Counted from the first letter of the stretch, positions 45,696 through 58,024 are shown. The stretch is 64,000 bases of DNA from Heracleum sosnowskyi (GCA_030848705.1 CM061243.1:104582436-104646435); one strand, 5' to 3'. Numbers and translations are program-made. Notes: a model not told the origin generated them from the letters alone.

Positions 45696-48600
45696 TGTGA
45701 CGCCCTCCAAACCCGGGGTACAGATTTGAGGAGTCATCCGACCAACGGAATACTATTTAACACATGCATAATATATATAAAGACACAATTACCCCTTGAC
45801 CAAGACCGCATCCAGATTATGGCAATGAACACAAGCTACTACAATCTTTTATTATTATAAACCAGTTTTTTATCAGAGTTATTACATCACAACTAAAGTT
45901 CAAATCTAGACATTAAATCTAGAAAAGCAAAACCACAACTACCCTGCCAATAACAGTGACTCGAGGGGCTCTCCTGACTGCTGGTGAACTATCGGTCACG
46001 CTATGCCAACTCATACTCTCGCTTCACTGGAATAGGGTTAGAAAACAACAAGCAAGAGTGAGCCAAAATTGCTCAGCAAACATCAACGAATCATTTCTAT
46101 CACAGTTGTAAGGATATGAATTTAAGATATCAGAATCAACAATATCTAGCTAACACATGCTTTGTATCAATAACGATTGAAGTAAAGAATTAGAATTTGG
46201 CTTATACATTTTATTCAAATCAAAGGTTGTGCTGCTGGCCAGCCACGCATCAACCCCGGACTAGCTCATGTCATAGTCCTCTACTGGATCCCAGGCCAAT
46301 CTGGGCCTTAAGTTATTCCGACCAATTACTGGTCCATTTTTAAAAACACATGCCAATTCTATAATAGGGTATAAACAATAACATGCTCAATAAGATAAAC
46401 TGAATGTATAGTAATTGCAAAAGAGCTTCAACTGTTCAGTATCAACGAAGATCGAGAAAGGATCATGGAGTAGTTTCAATGGTACAGTGTACTCATTCAA
46501 TAAGGTAATCAATATTGGTAATCGTTAATCAATAACCGTAATTGGTAGTCAAGATGGAAGTCAAATAATCAAAGGTTGTCAATGATAATCAAAGGATGAT
46601 AAATAGCAACAATAGGTGGTAAACAATAATCAAGTAAATTGGAAATAAGGGTTTCCGATGCAGATCAAATCAAAGAATCAAGAATTTCCAAGGAAATGGA
46701 ATCAGTTGTCCAAATGCGGTTAAAAGATGGATAATTTGAATTGTTCTGGGGATAACGGTATTCAAGTAATCAAGACAATAATAATTTTTATCACAAGTAA
46801 AGGCACAGATACTTGCCTGGTCTAAGCTGCTGTCGGATCGACTCTGCTCACTCTACTTTCCCCTTTCCCTTGCTCCGGGAACTCGATTCTATAATTAAAC
46901 AACTCATTACAATAAGTCTAACTATTCTCGTTCTACTCTCGACACTTATTCAATCAATAATCACATTTAAACAAGTAACCGGGTACGTATCGGACGTCCG
47001 GTATAATTTACGATATTTAAAACTCAGATATTTGCCCTAGCACGGGCATATACAGACTATAAAACACAACACACAATTAATATGAACCATATTGCACTTA
47101 TAAATATTTTTAAAACATCGTCTGAAACTCATTTGAATTTTTAATAAGTCATTACTAATTTTTAAATCAAAAATCGGATTTTTAAATCCAATATAAACAT
47201 TTAAATGAAAATAATCAATTAATAAAATTAATTGACACTCTTTAAATGCTCAAACTATTTTTAAATAAATAAATAGGCTTGAAAATAATTAAACTGAATT
47301 TTTAATTAATTAAATCTAATTAATAATTAATTTTTAAGAATTAATTGATTAAAAGAATTAACCAATTAATTAATAAATTAATTATTAATTAAAAATAATT
47401 AAAATAATTAAGTTTAATCAATTTTCGGATTTAAAATAATAAATATAATTTATCAGAATTTTTCTGATATTAAAATATATTTTTAAAATAAAAATATGAA
47501 TTTTTAAAGTTTTTAAACTATTTTCGAATTAAATTTAAAAATAAAATTCAAAAACAGTTTTCTGAAAATGAATTAGGGTTTTGAAGATTGAAACCGGGTC
47601 GAAAAATCGGGTAAACGGGTCGGGAAGAACGAATCCGGGTCACCAAGAACAACCCGCCGGAATCTGGGTTTTCCAGAATCCGGCCGGCGTCCGGTGGCCG
47701 GACTTCGCCGTTTCCGATCAAAACAAAACCAAACCATAGGGCTTTTGTTCGCTTTTGCAAGACAAACACAACCCACATACACACACATCTGTCCCATGCC
47801 GGAATCGTGCCCAGAATTCATTCAAAGAACTCGCCGGCGACGACCTCAGCCGGAAACCCGATCTACTTAAATCCTACATGAAACTCAAAGATTAATATAC
47901 CAAAATAAAGCTTATAACTCATACAATCAAAGCCCTTTATCAAAAACAATGTCAGATCAATATCAAGAACGTACGAATCGAAAGAAGAAATCGGGTCAAA
48001 ACCCGAAAATCAAACCCGACTAAATTGAACTTAAACATGAAATTAAAGCATGGATTCTTGCTAATTAGAACCCTAGGAACATGTTAGAAGCAACCAATTG
48101 AACGGAGAATCAACAGAATGAAAATCCCCAAATTAATTAAGAACCCTAATTTTAATTCGAAACTTGTAAAATCAATATAAAATCGAATACTTACCAGATG
48201 ATGATGAGGTTGGAAGATTCTGAAACTAGATTTTTGGGGCTTTGATTTGAGTATAAGAACTTCAAATTTGGACTTCCATAACCCTTAGAACGAATTGATT
48301 GAAGATCAAGAACACAAAATAATTTTTGGGAATTTCGAATATTTTTGAGTAATTTCTGAAGAATTGCTAGGGTTATGAAGTCTGATTGGTCTTTTTATAT
48401 TTCTGGAAAAATAGTACCCCAAATAACATTTTTGGATCGATATTGATTCGTTAGATCGTTTAAAAACCCTAATTAGGTCAAAAACACGTTTTACTAAAAA
48501 TAAGGGGTTAAAAAGGTTGATGATTATCCAAATTGATATATATCATTATATAACTAATGCTCAAGAATACTAGGGCTATAACAACTTCAATATTGATATA

Positions 48601-48977
48601 GAACGATAAATCCGTCCCCTTAAGCAATTAGGGTTCGGAACGATTTTTCCTTTTTCGGATCAAAAATTGAAATTAATTTGCAGAATCAAATAGGTAGGGT
48701 TAAATAGAATCCCATAACCCTTTCGATAACGATTCGAATACGAAATACGAAGAATTAAAAATGAATGTACGAAATTTCAACGGGGCTCTTGAATTATCAA
48801 AACGGCTCAAATTTGAAGAAAATTCCAAATGACGAAATTTTTGAAAGGGGCTTCCGACTCACCATTTAGCACATAATCACACACTAAATATCATATAATA
48901 ATATTCCAATATTCCAACATAAATATTTTAGATTAAATATATCATTTAATCAAATAATAAAATTCACGGATATTACA
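45696..48977 (-). repeat. 3' LTR of gypsy B (3282 bp)
   Basis: Low-coordinate LTR of a minus-strand element. It contains a TATA box on the minus strand (TATAAAAAG, 48391-48400), a copy of the short exon (45943-46014) and an AT-rich middle. The short ORFs at 46813 and 47548 recur at 9047 bp distance only because the LTR is duplicated. Confidence 0.95.
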
Positions 48978-48992
48978 TCCTTCCCCCCTTAA
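48978..48992 (-). promoter_or_regulatory. polypurine tract of gypsy B
   Basis: The minus strand reads TTAAGGGGGGAAGGA directly before the LTR. Confidence 0.88.
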
Positions 48993-49016
48993 TAGGATTC
49001 TGTCCTCAGAATCAGA

Positions 49017-52000
49017 TCAAGGAAACAACTGGGGATACTTCTCTAACATCTCACTCTCTAACTCCCAGGTAGACTCTTCTACTTTAGGATTCCTCCACAA
49101 AACTCTCACTAACGCTACTGTCTTATTCCTTAGTACTTTCTCCTTACGATCCACTATCTGAATTGGTCGTTCTACATATGATAAATCTGCCTGGACCTCT
49201 ATTGGTTCATACTCTATTACATGATTCGAATCTGGTCGATACTTCTTAAGCATAGATACATGAAATACATTATGAACGTGCTGCATATGCGGTGGCAATA
49301 CCAACTCGTAAGCTACCTCGCCTACCTTCTTCAAAATCTCAAAGGGCCCAACATATCTCGGACTCAACTTCCCTTTCTTTCCAAATCTAACTAATCCTTT
49401 CCATGGGGAAACTTTTAGTAACACTTGCTCTCCTTCCTCGAATCCCACATCCTTTCTGGCTAGATCCGCATACCTTTTCTGTCGGTCTTGAGCTGTTATC
49501 AATCTTCTCTGAATCAATTGAATCACTTCTTTTGTTCGTTGTACTAGTTCTGGTCCTATCATTTTCCGTTCACCAACTTCTTCCCAATATACTGGAGATC
49601 GACACTTTCGTCCATACAAAGCTTCGTAAGGTGGCATTCCGATGCTCGCGTGAAAACTATTATTATATGAAAATTCCACCAAGGGTAGATGATCGTCCCA
49701 ACTGCCTTCAAAATCAAGTGCACATGTCCTAAGCATATCTTCAATAGTCTGAATTGTCCTTTCGCTTTGACCGTCCGTCTGCGGATGATAAGCCGTACTC
49801 ATTCTCAACTCGGTGCCCAAACACTCTTGAAAACTCCTCCAAAATCTTGAATTTAATCGAGGGTCTCTATCAGACACTATCGATACTGGAACTCCATGTC
49901 GTACTACGATTTCTTTTATGTAAATATGAACTAACTTATCCAGCGAGAATCTCTCGTTAATCGGAAGAAAATGCGCAGATTTCGTCAATCGATCCACGAC
50001 AACCCAGATGGCATCATGGTTAGCTTTTGTTCTAGGCAATCCTACTACAAAGTCCATCGCAATGTGTTCCCACTTCCATTCGGGAATCTCCAATGGTTGA
50101 AGTAATCCACTTGGTCTCTGATGTTCCGCCTTAACTCTTTGACACGTAAAGCATTTACTTACCCATTCCGCAATCTCTCTCTTCATATCTGGCCACCAAA
50201 AGTTCGTCTTAAGATCTCGATACATCTTCGTACTCCCTGGATGAATTGAATACTTCGAGTTATGTGCTTCGTGCAGAATCTCACTTTTCAGTTCCGTTAC
50301 GTTAGGTATCCATATCCGAGAAGCAAATCTCAAGATCCCTTTGTCGTCCGGTTGGCTACATATTTCCTCACCTGTCATTTTACTCACATCGTCGTTCATA
50401 ACTTGCTCTTGGCATTTTCGTATCTTCTCCAACAATTCAGGTTGAAACGTCATGGTATAAATCATTTCTGTCGCGTTCTTCGGATTAATTACTTCGATTT
50501 CTAACTTCTCAAATTCCTTGTATAACTCTTTGGTCATCATTAGCGTGTTTAATCTCTCTTTTCTGCTCAATGCATCTGCTACCACATTTGCCTTGCCGGG
50601 ATGATAGTTAATAGAAACGTCGTAGTCCTTGATTAGTTCTAACCATCTTCGTTGCCTCATGTTCAGCTCTTTCTGAGTAAAGATATACTTCAAACTTTTG
50701 TGATCGGTGTAAATTTCACATCTTTCTCCATACAAGTAGTGTCTCCATATCTTCAAAGCAAACACAATAGCTGCTAACTCCAAATCGTGTGTAGGGTACT
50801 TCTGTTCGTGGGGTCTCAACTGTCTTGACGCATAAGCAATCACCTTGTCATGTTGCATAAGTACGCATCCTAATCCTTTGTACGACGCATCACTATAGAT
50901 TACGAAATGACCTTGATCGTCTGGTAACATCAATACCGGTGCCGTAGTTAGTCTTTTCTTTAACTCTTGGAAGCCTTCTTCGCACTTTTCGTTCCATATG
51001 AATCGCTCGCTTTTCCTTGTCAGCTTGGTCATTGGAGTAGCTATCTTCGCAAAATCTTGCACAAATCTCCGGTAGTATCCGGCTAATCCCAAGAAACTTC
51101 TGACTTCAGTCGGTGTCCTTGGTCTCTCCCAATCTTTCACTGCCTCTATCTTTGCTGGGTCCACTTTGATGCCTTCGCTGCTCACCACGTGTCCTAAGAA
51201 ATGAACTTCTTTCAACCAGAATTCACACTTGGAAAACTTCGCGTATAGTCCTTCTTGTCTCAACGTTTCTAACACAATTCGCAACTGGTCTGCATGCTCT
51301 TCTTCTGTCCTCGAGTATATCAAGATGTCGTCGATGAATACCACTACAAACTTGTCCAAATATCTCTTGAAAATCCTGTTCATTAGATCCATAAAAGCTG
51401 CAGGTGCATTCGTTAGTCCAAACGCCATTACTAAAATTTCATAGTGCCCATACCTTGTTCGAAAGGCTGTCTTCGGTATGTCATCTGGTCTAATCTTCAA
51501 TTGGTGATATCCTGACCGTAGGTCGATCTTTGAAAAATGTACCGCTCCCTTCAGCTGGTCAAACAGATCATCTATTCGAGGTAACGGATACTTGTTCTTA
51601 ATGGTCAGCTTGTTCAACTCCCGATAGTCTATACACAATCTCATGCTTCCATCCTTTTTCTTGACAAACAGTACTGGTGCTCCCCACGGTGAAACGCTGG
51701 GTCTAATAATTCCTTTTTCTAGCAAATCTTGCAGTTGATCAGCCAATTCCTTCATCTCCACTGGTGCCATTCTGTAAGGGGCCTTCGATACTGGCTCCGC
51801 GCCTGGTACTAAGTCTATCGCAAATTCAATCTCTCTATCTGGAGGTAAACCTGGTAATTCTTCCGGAAAAACATCTGGAAACTCATTTACGACTGGAATA
51901 TCTTCTAACTTAGAAACTTCCTTATCTATATCTATCACATAAGCTAGATACGCCTCACAACCTTGCCTTAATAACCTCTTAGCCTGAATCATTGTCAGGA

Positions 52001-53630
52001 ACCTCTTTCTTTGTTTCTCTCCTCTAAATATTATCTCTTTCTTTTCTAGGGTAATCAAAGTAACCCTCTTATTCTTACAATCAATACTTGCATCATGCTC
52101 AGTCAACCAATCCATCCCTAATATCACATCAAATTCACCTAACTTAAAAGGTAACAAGTCAACATAAAAACGATTTCCCAAAATCTCTATCTCACAACGG
52201 GGATAATATGAACTGACCGCGATACGATCCTGATTAGCTATCTCTATAGTCAACACTCCACTTAAAGGTTTCGTTACGCAATTCAATCTACGAGCAAACG
52301 TCTCAGAAATAAAAGACTTCGTCGCTCCCGAATCTATTAACACTTGTGCAGGAATAGAATTTACTAGAAGTGTACCTGCCACCACGTCGGAATCTCTCAC
52401 TGCTTCTCCCATTGACATATTGTAGGTCCTGGCTAACGGCTGGACGTTAACAACTGGGGGTGCTTCAATTGCCCGAATCATATTGTTCACGGTTGCTGGT
52501 GCTCTGCAGTCCTTAATCATGTGACCTGGTTTCTTACACCGATGACACACGATGCCTATCTTGCAATCCCGGGAATAATGTCCCTTCTGATTGCATTTAA
52601 AGCATGTGACAGTCAATCGATGGCATATCCCTAGATGTCGCTCCCCGCATGTCTTGCATTCTGGTAGTGGGGGTCTAGAAAGTCCCTGCTGACTGCCGGT
52701 TAGTAGACGGTTATCTTGTCCTACGCTTCCGGTGTCTGGTTTCCTGAAACTTGTATTCCTTCCGTGCTGAAATCCCAGCTTCTTATTTGCTTGCCCTTGA
52801 AAACTTCCCTGCTGCTGTCCCTTATCGGGTATCCCTGCTTTCCTTTTCTTGTTCTCCCTCTCTTTCATGTAAGAATCACTCTCTACCTCTGCAATCATTG
52901 CCTTTTGGACCACCGCTGCATAGGTGTCCAACTCCAATACAGCTAACTTACTACGAATCCAAGACCTCAGTCCCTGCTGGAACCTCTTGGCCTTCTTCTT
53001 TTCCGTATCCACATAGGTTGGAACAAACCTTGACAACTCCGTAAACCTTGTTTCATATTGGGGCACTGTCATGCTTCCCTGCTTTAATTCCAAAAACTTT
53101 AATTCCATCTGATCTCTCATATAGTCCGGAAAATACCTTTCCAAAAACAACTCTGTGAATCTTGCCCACGTAATCAATCCCTCGGGCTCCATAGCCCTAC
53201 TCGTTTCCCACCAATAACTAGCCTCATTCTTCAGAAAATAGCTTGCATACTCTGTCTTCTTATCCTCTGTCACCTCTATCAAGGCAAAAGCCTTTTCCAT
53301 CTCTTTCAACCATGCCTTAGCCTCTACAGGGTCTGCTGATCCTTTAAATTCTGGAGGTTTTGCTGCCTGGAAAGATTTGAACGTAACTGCCGGTGCTGCT
53401 TGCTGGTGCTGTTGTTGATGCTGCTGATGCTGATGTTGCTGATGCTGTTGCTGCTGTTCTAAGAGCTGTTGCTGAAATGCACGTTGCTGCTGTGCTAATG
53501 CGGCAGTCTGTTGAGTAAGGGTATTTAACAACTGGATTACTATCGGGTCCACACGGCCCGTGGGAGGTGTATTTTGTTGACCTTCTTGGTCAGAAGTATC
53601 AGTTGAACGGGTTTGTCGTCTAGGAGCCAT
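49017..53630 (-). CDS. gag-pol: gypsy B gag-pol polyprotein, intact (1537 aa)
   Basis: ATG at 53628-53630 (MAPRRQTRST). The frame is uninterrupted to the stop at 49017. Order: Gln/His-rich segment (about 45-80), retrotransposon gag domain (about 85-250), CCHC knuckles near 340 and 365, protease LIDSGATKSF near 430, RT with FIDDILIYS near 768, RNase H starting YSDASYKGLG near 910, integrase zinc region and DDE residues in about 1110-1290, and a chromodomain-like tail (VRVLWRNPKVEESTWE) close to the C-terminus. All catalytic motifs I can check are present. With near-identical LTRs and an accessory ORF1, this is the best candidate in the window for a recently or currently mobile element. Confidence 0.95.
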   Translation of the reverse strand: MAPRRQTRSTDTSDQEGQQNTPPTGRVDPIVIQLLNTLTQQTAALAQQQRAFQQQLLEQQQQHQQHQHQQHQQQHQQAAPAVTFKSFQAAKPPEFKGSADPVEAKAWLKEMEKAFALIEVTEDKKTEYASYFLKNEASYWWETSRAMEPEGLITWARFTELFLERYFPDYMRDQMELKFLELKQGSMTVPQYETRFTELSRFVPTYVDTEKKKAKRFQQGLRSWIRSKLAVLELDTYAAVVQKAMIAEVESDSYMKERENKKRKAGIPDKGQQQGSFQGQANKKLGFQHGRNTSFRKPDTGSVGQDNRLLTGSQQGLSRPPLPECKTCGERHLGICHRLTVTCFKCNQKGHYSRDCKIGIVCHRCKKPGHMIKDCRAPATVNNMIRAIEAPPVVNVQPLARTYNMSMGEAVRDSDVVAGTLLVNSIPAQVLIDSGATKSFISETFARRLNCVTKPLSGVLTIEIANQDRIAVSSYYPRCEIEILGNRFYVDLLPFKLGEFDVILGMDWLTEHDASIDCKNKRVTLITLEKKEIIFRGEKQRKRFLTMIQAKRLLRQGCEAYLAYVIDIDKEVSKLEDIPVVNEFPDVFPEELPGLPPDREIEFAIDLVPGAEPVSKAPYRMAPVEMKELADQLQDLLEKGIIRPSVSPWGAPVLFVKKKDGSMRLCIDYRELNKLTIKNKYPLPRIDDLFDQLKGAVHFSKIDLRSGYHQLKIRPDDIPKTAFRTRYGHYEILVMAFGLTNAPAAFMDLMNRIFKRYLDKFVVVFIDDILIYSRTEEEHADQLRIVLETLRQEGLYAKFSKCEFWLKEVHFLGHVVSSEGIKVDPAKIEAVKDWERPRTPTEVRSFLGLAGYYRRFVQDFAKIATPMTKLTRKSERFIWNEKCEEGFQELKKRLTTAPVLMLPDDQGHFVIYSDASYKGLGCVLMQHDKVIAYASRQLRPHEQKYPTHDLELAAIVFALKIWRHYLYGERCEIYTDHKSLKYIFTQKELNMRQRRWLELIKDYDVSINYHPGKANVVADALSRKERLNTLMMTKELYKEFEKLEIEVINPKNATEMIYTMTFQPELLEKIRKCQEQVMNDDVSKMTGEEICSQPDDKGILRFASRIWIPNVTELKSEILHEAHNSKYSIHPGSTKMYRDLKTNFWWPDMKREIAEWVSKCFTCQRVKAEHQRPSGLLQPLEIPEWKWEHIAMDFVVGLPRTKANHDAIWVVVDRLTKSAHFLPINERFSLDKLVHIYIKEIVVRHGVPVSIVSDRDPRLNSRFWRSFQECLGTELRMSTAYHPQTDGQSERTIQTIEDMLRTCALDFEGSWDDHLPLVEFSYNNSFHASIGMPPYEALYGRKCRSPVYWEEVGERKMIGPELVQRTKEVIQLIQRRLITAQDRQKRYADLARKDVGFEEGEQVLLKVSPWKGLVRFGKKGKLSPRYVGPFEILKKVGEVAYELVLPPHMQHVHNVFHVSMLKKYRPDSNHVIEYEPIEVQADLSYVERPIQIVDRKEKVLRNKTVALVRVLWRNPKVEESTWELESEMLEKYPQLFP

Positions 53631-54048
53631 ATCGCTGATGAATAAACAATAATTGGCTTAATCAAACAGTTCATATAAGAGAAGGAAGGATCACAATTGA
53701 TATCTCGAAGGTTTACAGATCTTCTCAACGGTGTATGGATACACTCGTTGCAATAAGTAGAATAACAGTTATGATGCTGGAAATGAATGACAGGGGAATA
53801 AATACAGTTCTATAAAAGAGGTTTATCATATATATATAGATAGAGTTAGTACAAGCGTAGAACGCTTCAAAAGAAAATATATCATGGCTGAACCATAACT
53901 GCCGACCAGCAATACAACAACAAAAATGCAACAACAACCCGAGGCGTTCCTATAAGCCCGGTGCACTGCTGATTCTACAATACGCATCTATATACTAACT
54001 ATCTAGAACCATATATCCATGTCACATCTGTCTGCTACCGATACCTGC
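53631..54048 (-). other. spacer between ORF1 and gag of gypsy B, with acceptor-like site
   Basis: No convincing ORF. On the minus strand a pyrimidine-rich tract ends in CATCAG (AG at 53636-53635) four bases before the gag ATG. Donor-like CAG followed by GTGATC or GTATCG sites lie at the end of ORF1 and just after its stop (54035-54060). Confidence 0.45.
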
Positions 54049-54594
54049 TCACAGATCACCTGCTCCTGCCGGCCATAACGGGGGTCCTGAAACCTCTGCA
54101 ATCTCACTCATCGCATAATCCAAAATCTGTCTCATCCCTGCTACTGTCTCTCCCTCTCGACTAGAAGCTAATCCATGCAATCGAGTCTCAACCAAAGTCC
54201 TCGTAACCCTAAACCTCATCTGAATGTCTCTCATCTGATCTCTAAGTCTGTCTCTCTCTCTCACAGCGGCTGCCTCGATCGAACGAATCCTACCCATCTC
54301 CATAACCTGTCCATAAAGGAAATCCTTCCCTCTTCTCACCCTCTGATACACATGGTGTGGAACTGGTGGCTCACATAACTGATACAAAGGCCCACAAACT
54401 GATGCCTGAGATGCTGGTGCTGGGGCTACTTGTCGGAGTGGAATAGGACAAGGTATCTGACCTCTCCTGACTACTGGGTCCTGATGCCTAGGCTGATATC
54501 GCACTGGCCGAGACGGTCCTGCTCTCTCAACGGGTGTAGGTATCTCTGCTATCGTATCCTCGGAAGGGTCTGAGTCTGAACTAGAACTAGGGGG
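54049..54594 (-). CDS. gypsy B extra ORF (ORF1), main exon, upstream of gag
   Basis: The frame has no initiating ATG and opens at TTGCAG then CCC, an acceptor-like junction (AG at 54596-54595). Joined to the LTR exon 54990-55061 (phase 0, 395-bp intron) it gives about 205 aa. The N-terminal half is Ser/Pro/Asp-rich and then basic and Pro-rich; the C-terminal half (about residues 95-175 of this exon) is helical with many Arg and Glu. Layout and position match ORF1 of gypsy A, but sequence similarity by eye is weak. The function is unknown. Confidence 0.6.
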   Translation of the reverse strand, partial: PPSSSSDSDPSEDTIAEIPTPVERAGPSRPVRYQPRHQDPVVRRGQIPCPIPLRQVAPAPASQASVCGPLYQLCEPPVPHHVYQRVRRGKDFLYGQVMEMGRIRSIEAAAVRERDRLRDQMRDIQMRFRVTRTLVETRLHGLASSREGETVAGMRQILDYAMSEIAEVSGPPLWPAGAGDL

Positions 54595-54726
54595 CTGCAA
54601 TTATAACCACATTTAATTACTACGCGTAATATCCCTAGTTGACCTCCTAATATCCTTACGTGAATTCCTAACTCTCTATGTTATCCTGGACCCTAAGTCC
54701 TAACTTGTTTCAAATGCCATAACCTG

Positions 54727-54740
54727 TTTCTCTGATACCA
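54727..54740 (-). promoter_or_regulatory. primer-binding site, initiator-Met tRNA (gypsy B)
   Basis: The minus strand reads TGGTATCAGAGAAA; the first eleven bases match initiator-Met tRNA. It is two bases from the LTR and inside the predicted ORF1 intron (54595-54989). Confidence 0.9.
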
Positions 54741-54742
54741 AC

Positions 54743-57700
54743 TGTGACGCCCTCCAAACCCGGGGTACAGATTTGAGGAGTCATCCGACCAACGGAATAC
54801 TATTTAACACATGCATAATATATATAAAGACACAATTACCCCTTGACCAAGACCGCATCCAGATTATGGCAATGAACACAAGCTACTACAATCTTTTATT
54901 ATTACAAACCAGTTTTTTATCAGAGTTATTACATCACAACTAAAGTTCAAATCTAGACATTAAATCTAGAAAAGCAAAACCACAACTACCCTGCCAATAA
55001 CAGTGACTCGAGGGGCTCTCCTGACTGCTGGTGAACTATCGGTCACGCTATGCCAACTCATACTCTCGCTTCACTGGAATAGGGTTAGAAAACAACAAGC
55101 AAGAGTGAGCCAAAATTGCTCAGCAAACATCAACGAATCATTTCTATCACAGTTGTAAGGATATGAATTTAAGATATCAGAATCAACAATATCTAGCTAA
55201 CACATGCTTTGTATCAATAACGATTGAAGTAAAGAATTAGAATTTGGCTTATACATTTTATTCAAATCAAAGGTTGTGCTGCTGGCCAGCCACGCATCAA
55301 CCCCGGACTAGCTCATGTCATAGTCCTCTACTAGATCCCAGGCCAATCTGGGCCTTAAGTTATTCCGACCAATTACTGGTCCATTTTTAAAAACACATGC
55401 CAATTCTATAATAGGGTATAAACAATAACATGCTCAATAAGATAAACTGAATGTATAGTAATTGCAAAAGAGCTTCAACTGTTCAGTATCAACGAAGATC
55501 GAGAAAGGATCATGGAGTAGTTTCAATGGTACAGTGTACTCATTCAATAAGGTAATCAATATTGGTAATCGTTAATCAATAACCGTAATTGGTAGTCAAG
55601 ATGGAAGTCAAATAATCAAAGGTTGTCAATGATAATCAAAGGATGATAAATAGCAACAATAGGTGGTAAACAATAATCAAGTAAATTGGAAATAAGGGTT
55701 TCCGATGCAGATCAAATCAAAGAATCAAGAATTTCCAAGGAAATGGAATCAGTTGTCCAAATGCGGTTAAAAGATGGATAATTTGAATTGTTCTGGGGAT
55801 AACGGTATTCAAGTAATCAAGACAATAATAATTTTTATCACAAGTAAAGGCACAGATACTTGCCTGGTCTAAGCTGCTGTCGGATCGACTCTGCTCACTC
55901 TACTTTCCCCTTTCCCTTGCTCCGGGAACTCGATTCTATAATTAAACAACTCATTACAATAAGTCTAACTATTCTCGTTCTACTCTCGACACTTATTCAA
56001 TCAATAATCACATTTAAACAAGTAACCGGGTACGTATCGGACGTCCGGTATAATTTACGATATTTAAAACTCAGATATTTGCCCTAGCACGGGCATATAC
56101 AGACTATAAAACACAACACACAATTAATATGAACCATATTGCACTTATAAATATTTTTAAAACATCGTCTGAAACTCATTTGAATTTTTAATAAGTCATT
56201 ACTAATTTTTAAATCAAAAATCGGATTTTTAAATCCAATATAAACATTTAAATGAAAATAATCAATTAATAAAATTAATTGACACTCTTTAAATGCTCAA
56301 ACTATTTTTAAATAAATAAATAGGCTTGAAAATAATTAAACTGAATTTTTAATTAATTAAATCTAATTAATAATTAATTTTTAAGAATTAATTGATTAAA
56401 AGAATTAACCAATTAATTAATAAATTAATTATTAATTAAAAATAATTAAAATAATTAAGTTTAATCAATTTTCGGATTTAAAATAATAAATATAATTTAT
56501 CAGAATTTTTCTGATATTAAAATATATTTTTAAAATAAAAATATGAATTTTTAAAGTTTTTAAACTATTTTCGAATTAAATTTAAAAATAAAATTCAAAA
56601 ACAGTTTTCTGAAAATGAATTAGGGTTTTGAAGATTGAAACCGGGTCGAAAAATCGGGTAAACGGGTCGGGAAGAACGAATCCGGGTCACCAAGAACAAC
56701 CCGCCGGAATCTGGGTTTTCCAGAATCCGGCCGGCGTCCGGTGGCCGGACTTCGCCGTTTCCGATCAAAACAAAACCAAACCATAGGGCTTTTGTTCGCT
56801 TTTGCAAGACAAACACAACCCACATACACACACATCTGTCCCATGCCGGAATCGTGCCCAGAATTCATTCAAAGAACTCGCCGGCGACGACCTCAGCCGG
56901 AAACCCGATCTACTTAAATCCTACATGAAACTCAAAGATTAATATACCAAAATAAAGCTTATAACTCATACAATCAAAGCCCTTTATCAAAAACAATGTC
57001 AGATCAATATCAAGAACGTACGAATCGAAAGAAGAAATCGGGTCAAAACCCGAAAATCAAACCCGACTAAATTGAACTTAAACATGAAATTAAAGCATGG
57101 ATTCTTGCTAATTAGAACCCTAGGAACATGTTAGAAGCAACCAATTGAACGGAGAATCAACAGAATGAAAATCCCCAAATTAATTAAGAACCCTAATTTT
57201 AATTCGAAACTTGTAAAATCAATATAAAATCGAATACTTACCAGATGATGATGAGGTTGGAAGATTCTGAAACTAGATTTTTGGGGCTTTGATTTGAGTA
57301 TAAGAACTTCAAATTTGGACTTCCATAACCCTTAGAACGAATTGATTGAAGATCAAGAACACAAAATAATTTTTGGGAATTTCGAATATTTTTGAGTAAT
57401 TTCTGAAGAATTGCTAGGGTTATGAAGTCTGATTGGTCTTTTTATATTTCTGGAAAAATAGTACCCCAAATAACATTTTTGGATCGATATTGATTCGTTA
57501 GATCGTTTAAAAACCCTAATTAGGTCAAAAACACGTTTTACTAAAAATAAGGGGTTAAAAAGGTTGATGATTATCCAAATTGATATATATCATTATATAA
57601 CTAATGCTCAAGAATACTAGGGCTATAACAACTTCAATATTGATATAGAACGATAAATCCGTCCCCTTAAGCAATTAGGGTTCGGAACGATTTTTCCTTT

Positions 57701-58024
57701 TTCGGATCAAAAATTGAAATTAATTTGCAGAATCAAATAGGTAGGGTTAAATAGAATCCCATAACCCTTTCGATAACGATTCGAATACGAAAGACGAAGA
57801 ATTAAAAATGAATGTACGAAATTTCAACGGGGCTCTTGAATTATCAAAACGGCTCAAATTTGAAGAAAATTCCAAATGACGAAATTTTTGAAAGGGGCTT
57901 CCGACTCACCATTTAGCACATAATCACACACTAAATATCATATAATAATATTCCAATATTCCAACATAAATATTTTAGATTAAATATATCATTTAATCAA
58001 ATAATAAAATTCACGGATATTACA
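54743..58024 (-). repeat. 5' LTR of gypsy B (3282 bp)
   Basis: Promoter LTR. TATA box on the minus strand at 57438-57447; a strong donor-like GTAAGTATT at 57240-57232; a GCTCACTCTTGCTTGTT block at 55110-55094 with acceptor-like CCAG at 55074; then the short ATG exon. Confidence 0.95.
54990..55061 (-). CDS. predicted exon 1 of gypsy B ORF1, encoded in the LTR (24 codons)
   Basis: ATG at 55059-55061 opens 24 codons with a basic, Val-rich end (AVRRAPRVTVIGR), followed by a GT donor (AGG then GTAGTT). Phase 0 splicing to 54594 enters ORF1. It is the counterpart of the 28-codon LTR exon in gypsy A, which also has a Pro/Arg/Val-rich core and a GTAGT donor. No transcript evidence is available. Confidence 0.55.

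Larger units (their letters stand above)
45696..58024 (-). mobile_element. Tekay/Del-like Ty3/gypsy chromovirus B, intact and young, TSD GATCA
   Basis: Two LTRs of exactly 3282 bp (45696-48977 and 54743-58024), with TGTGACGCCC/ATATTACA ends on the plus strand, flanked by GATCA at 45691-45695 and 58025-58029. By eye the LTRs differ at about three sites (near 45857, 46272 and 48748). The internal region has a primer site, extra ORF, uninterrupted gag-pol and polypurine tract. It is inserted in ORF Y of copia C. Confidence 0.96.

Noticed and set aside
46813..47040. 75-codon ORF identical to 55860-56087
   Set aside because: Pure LTR duplication in gypsy B, no support for translation.
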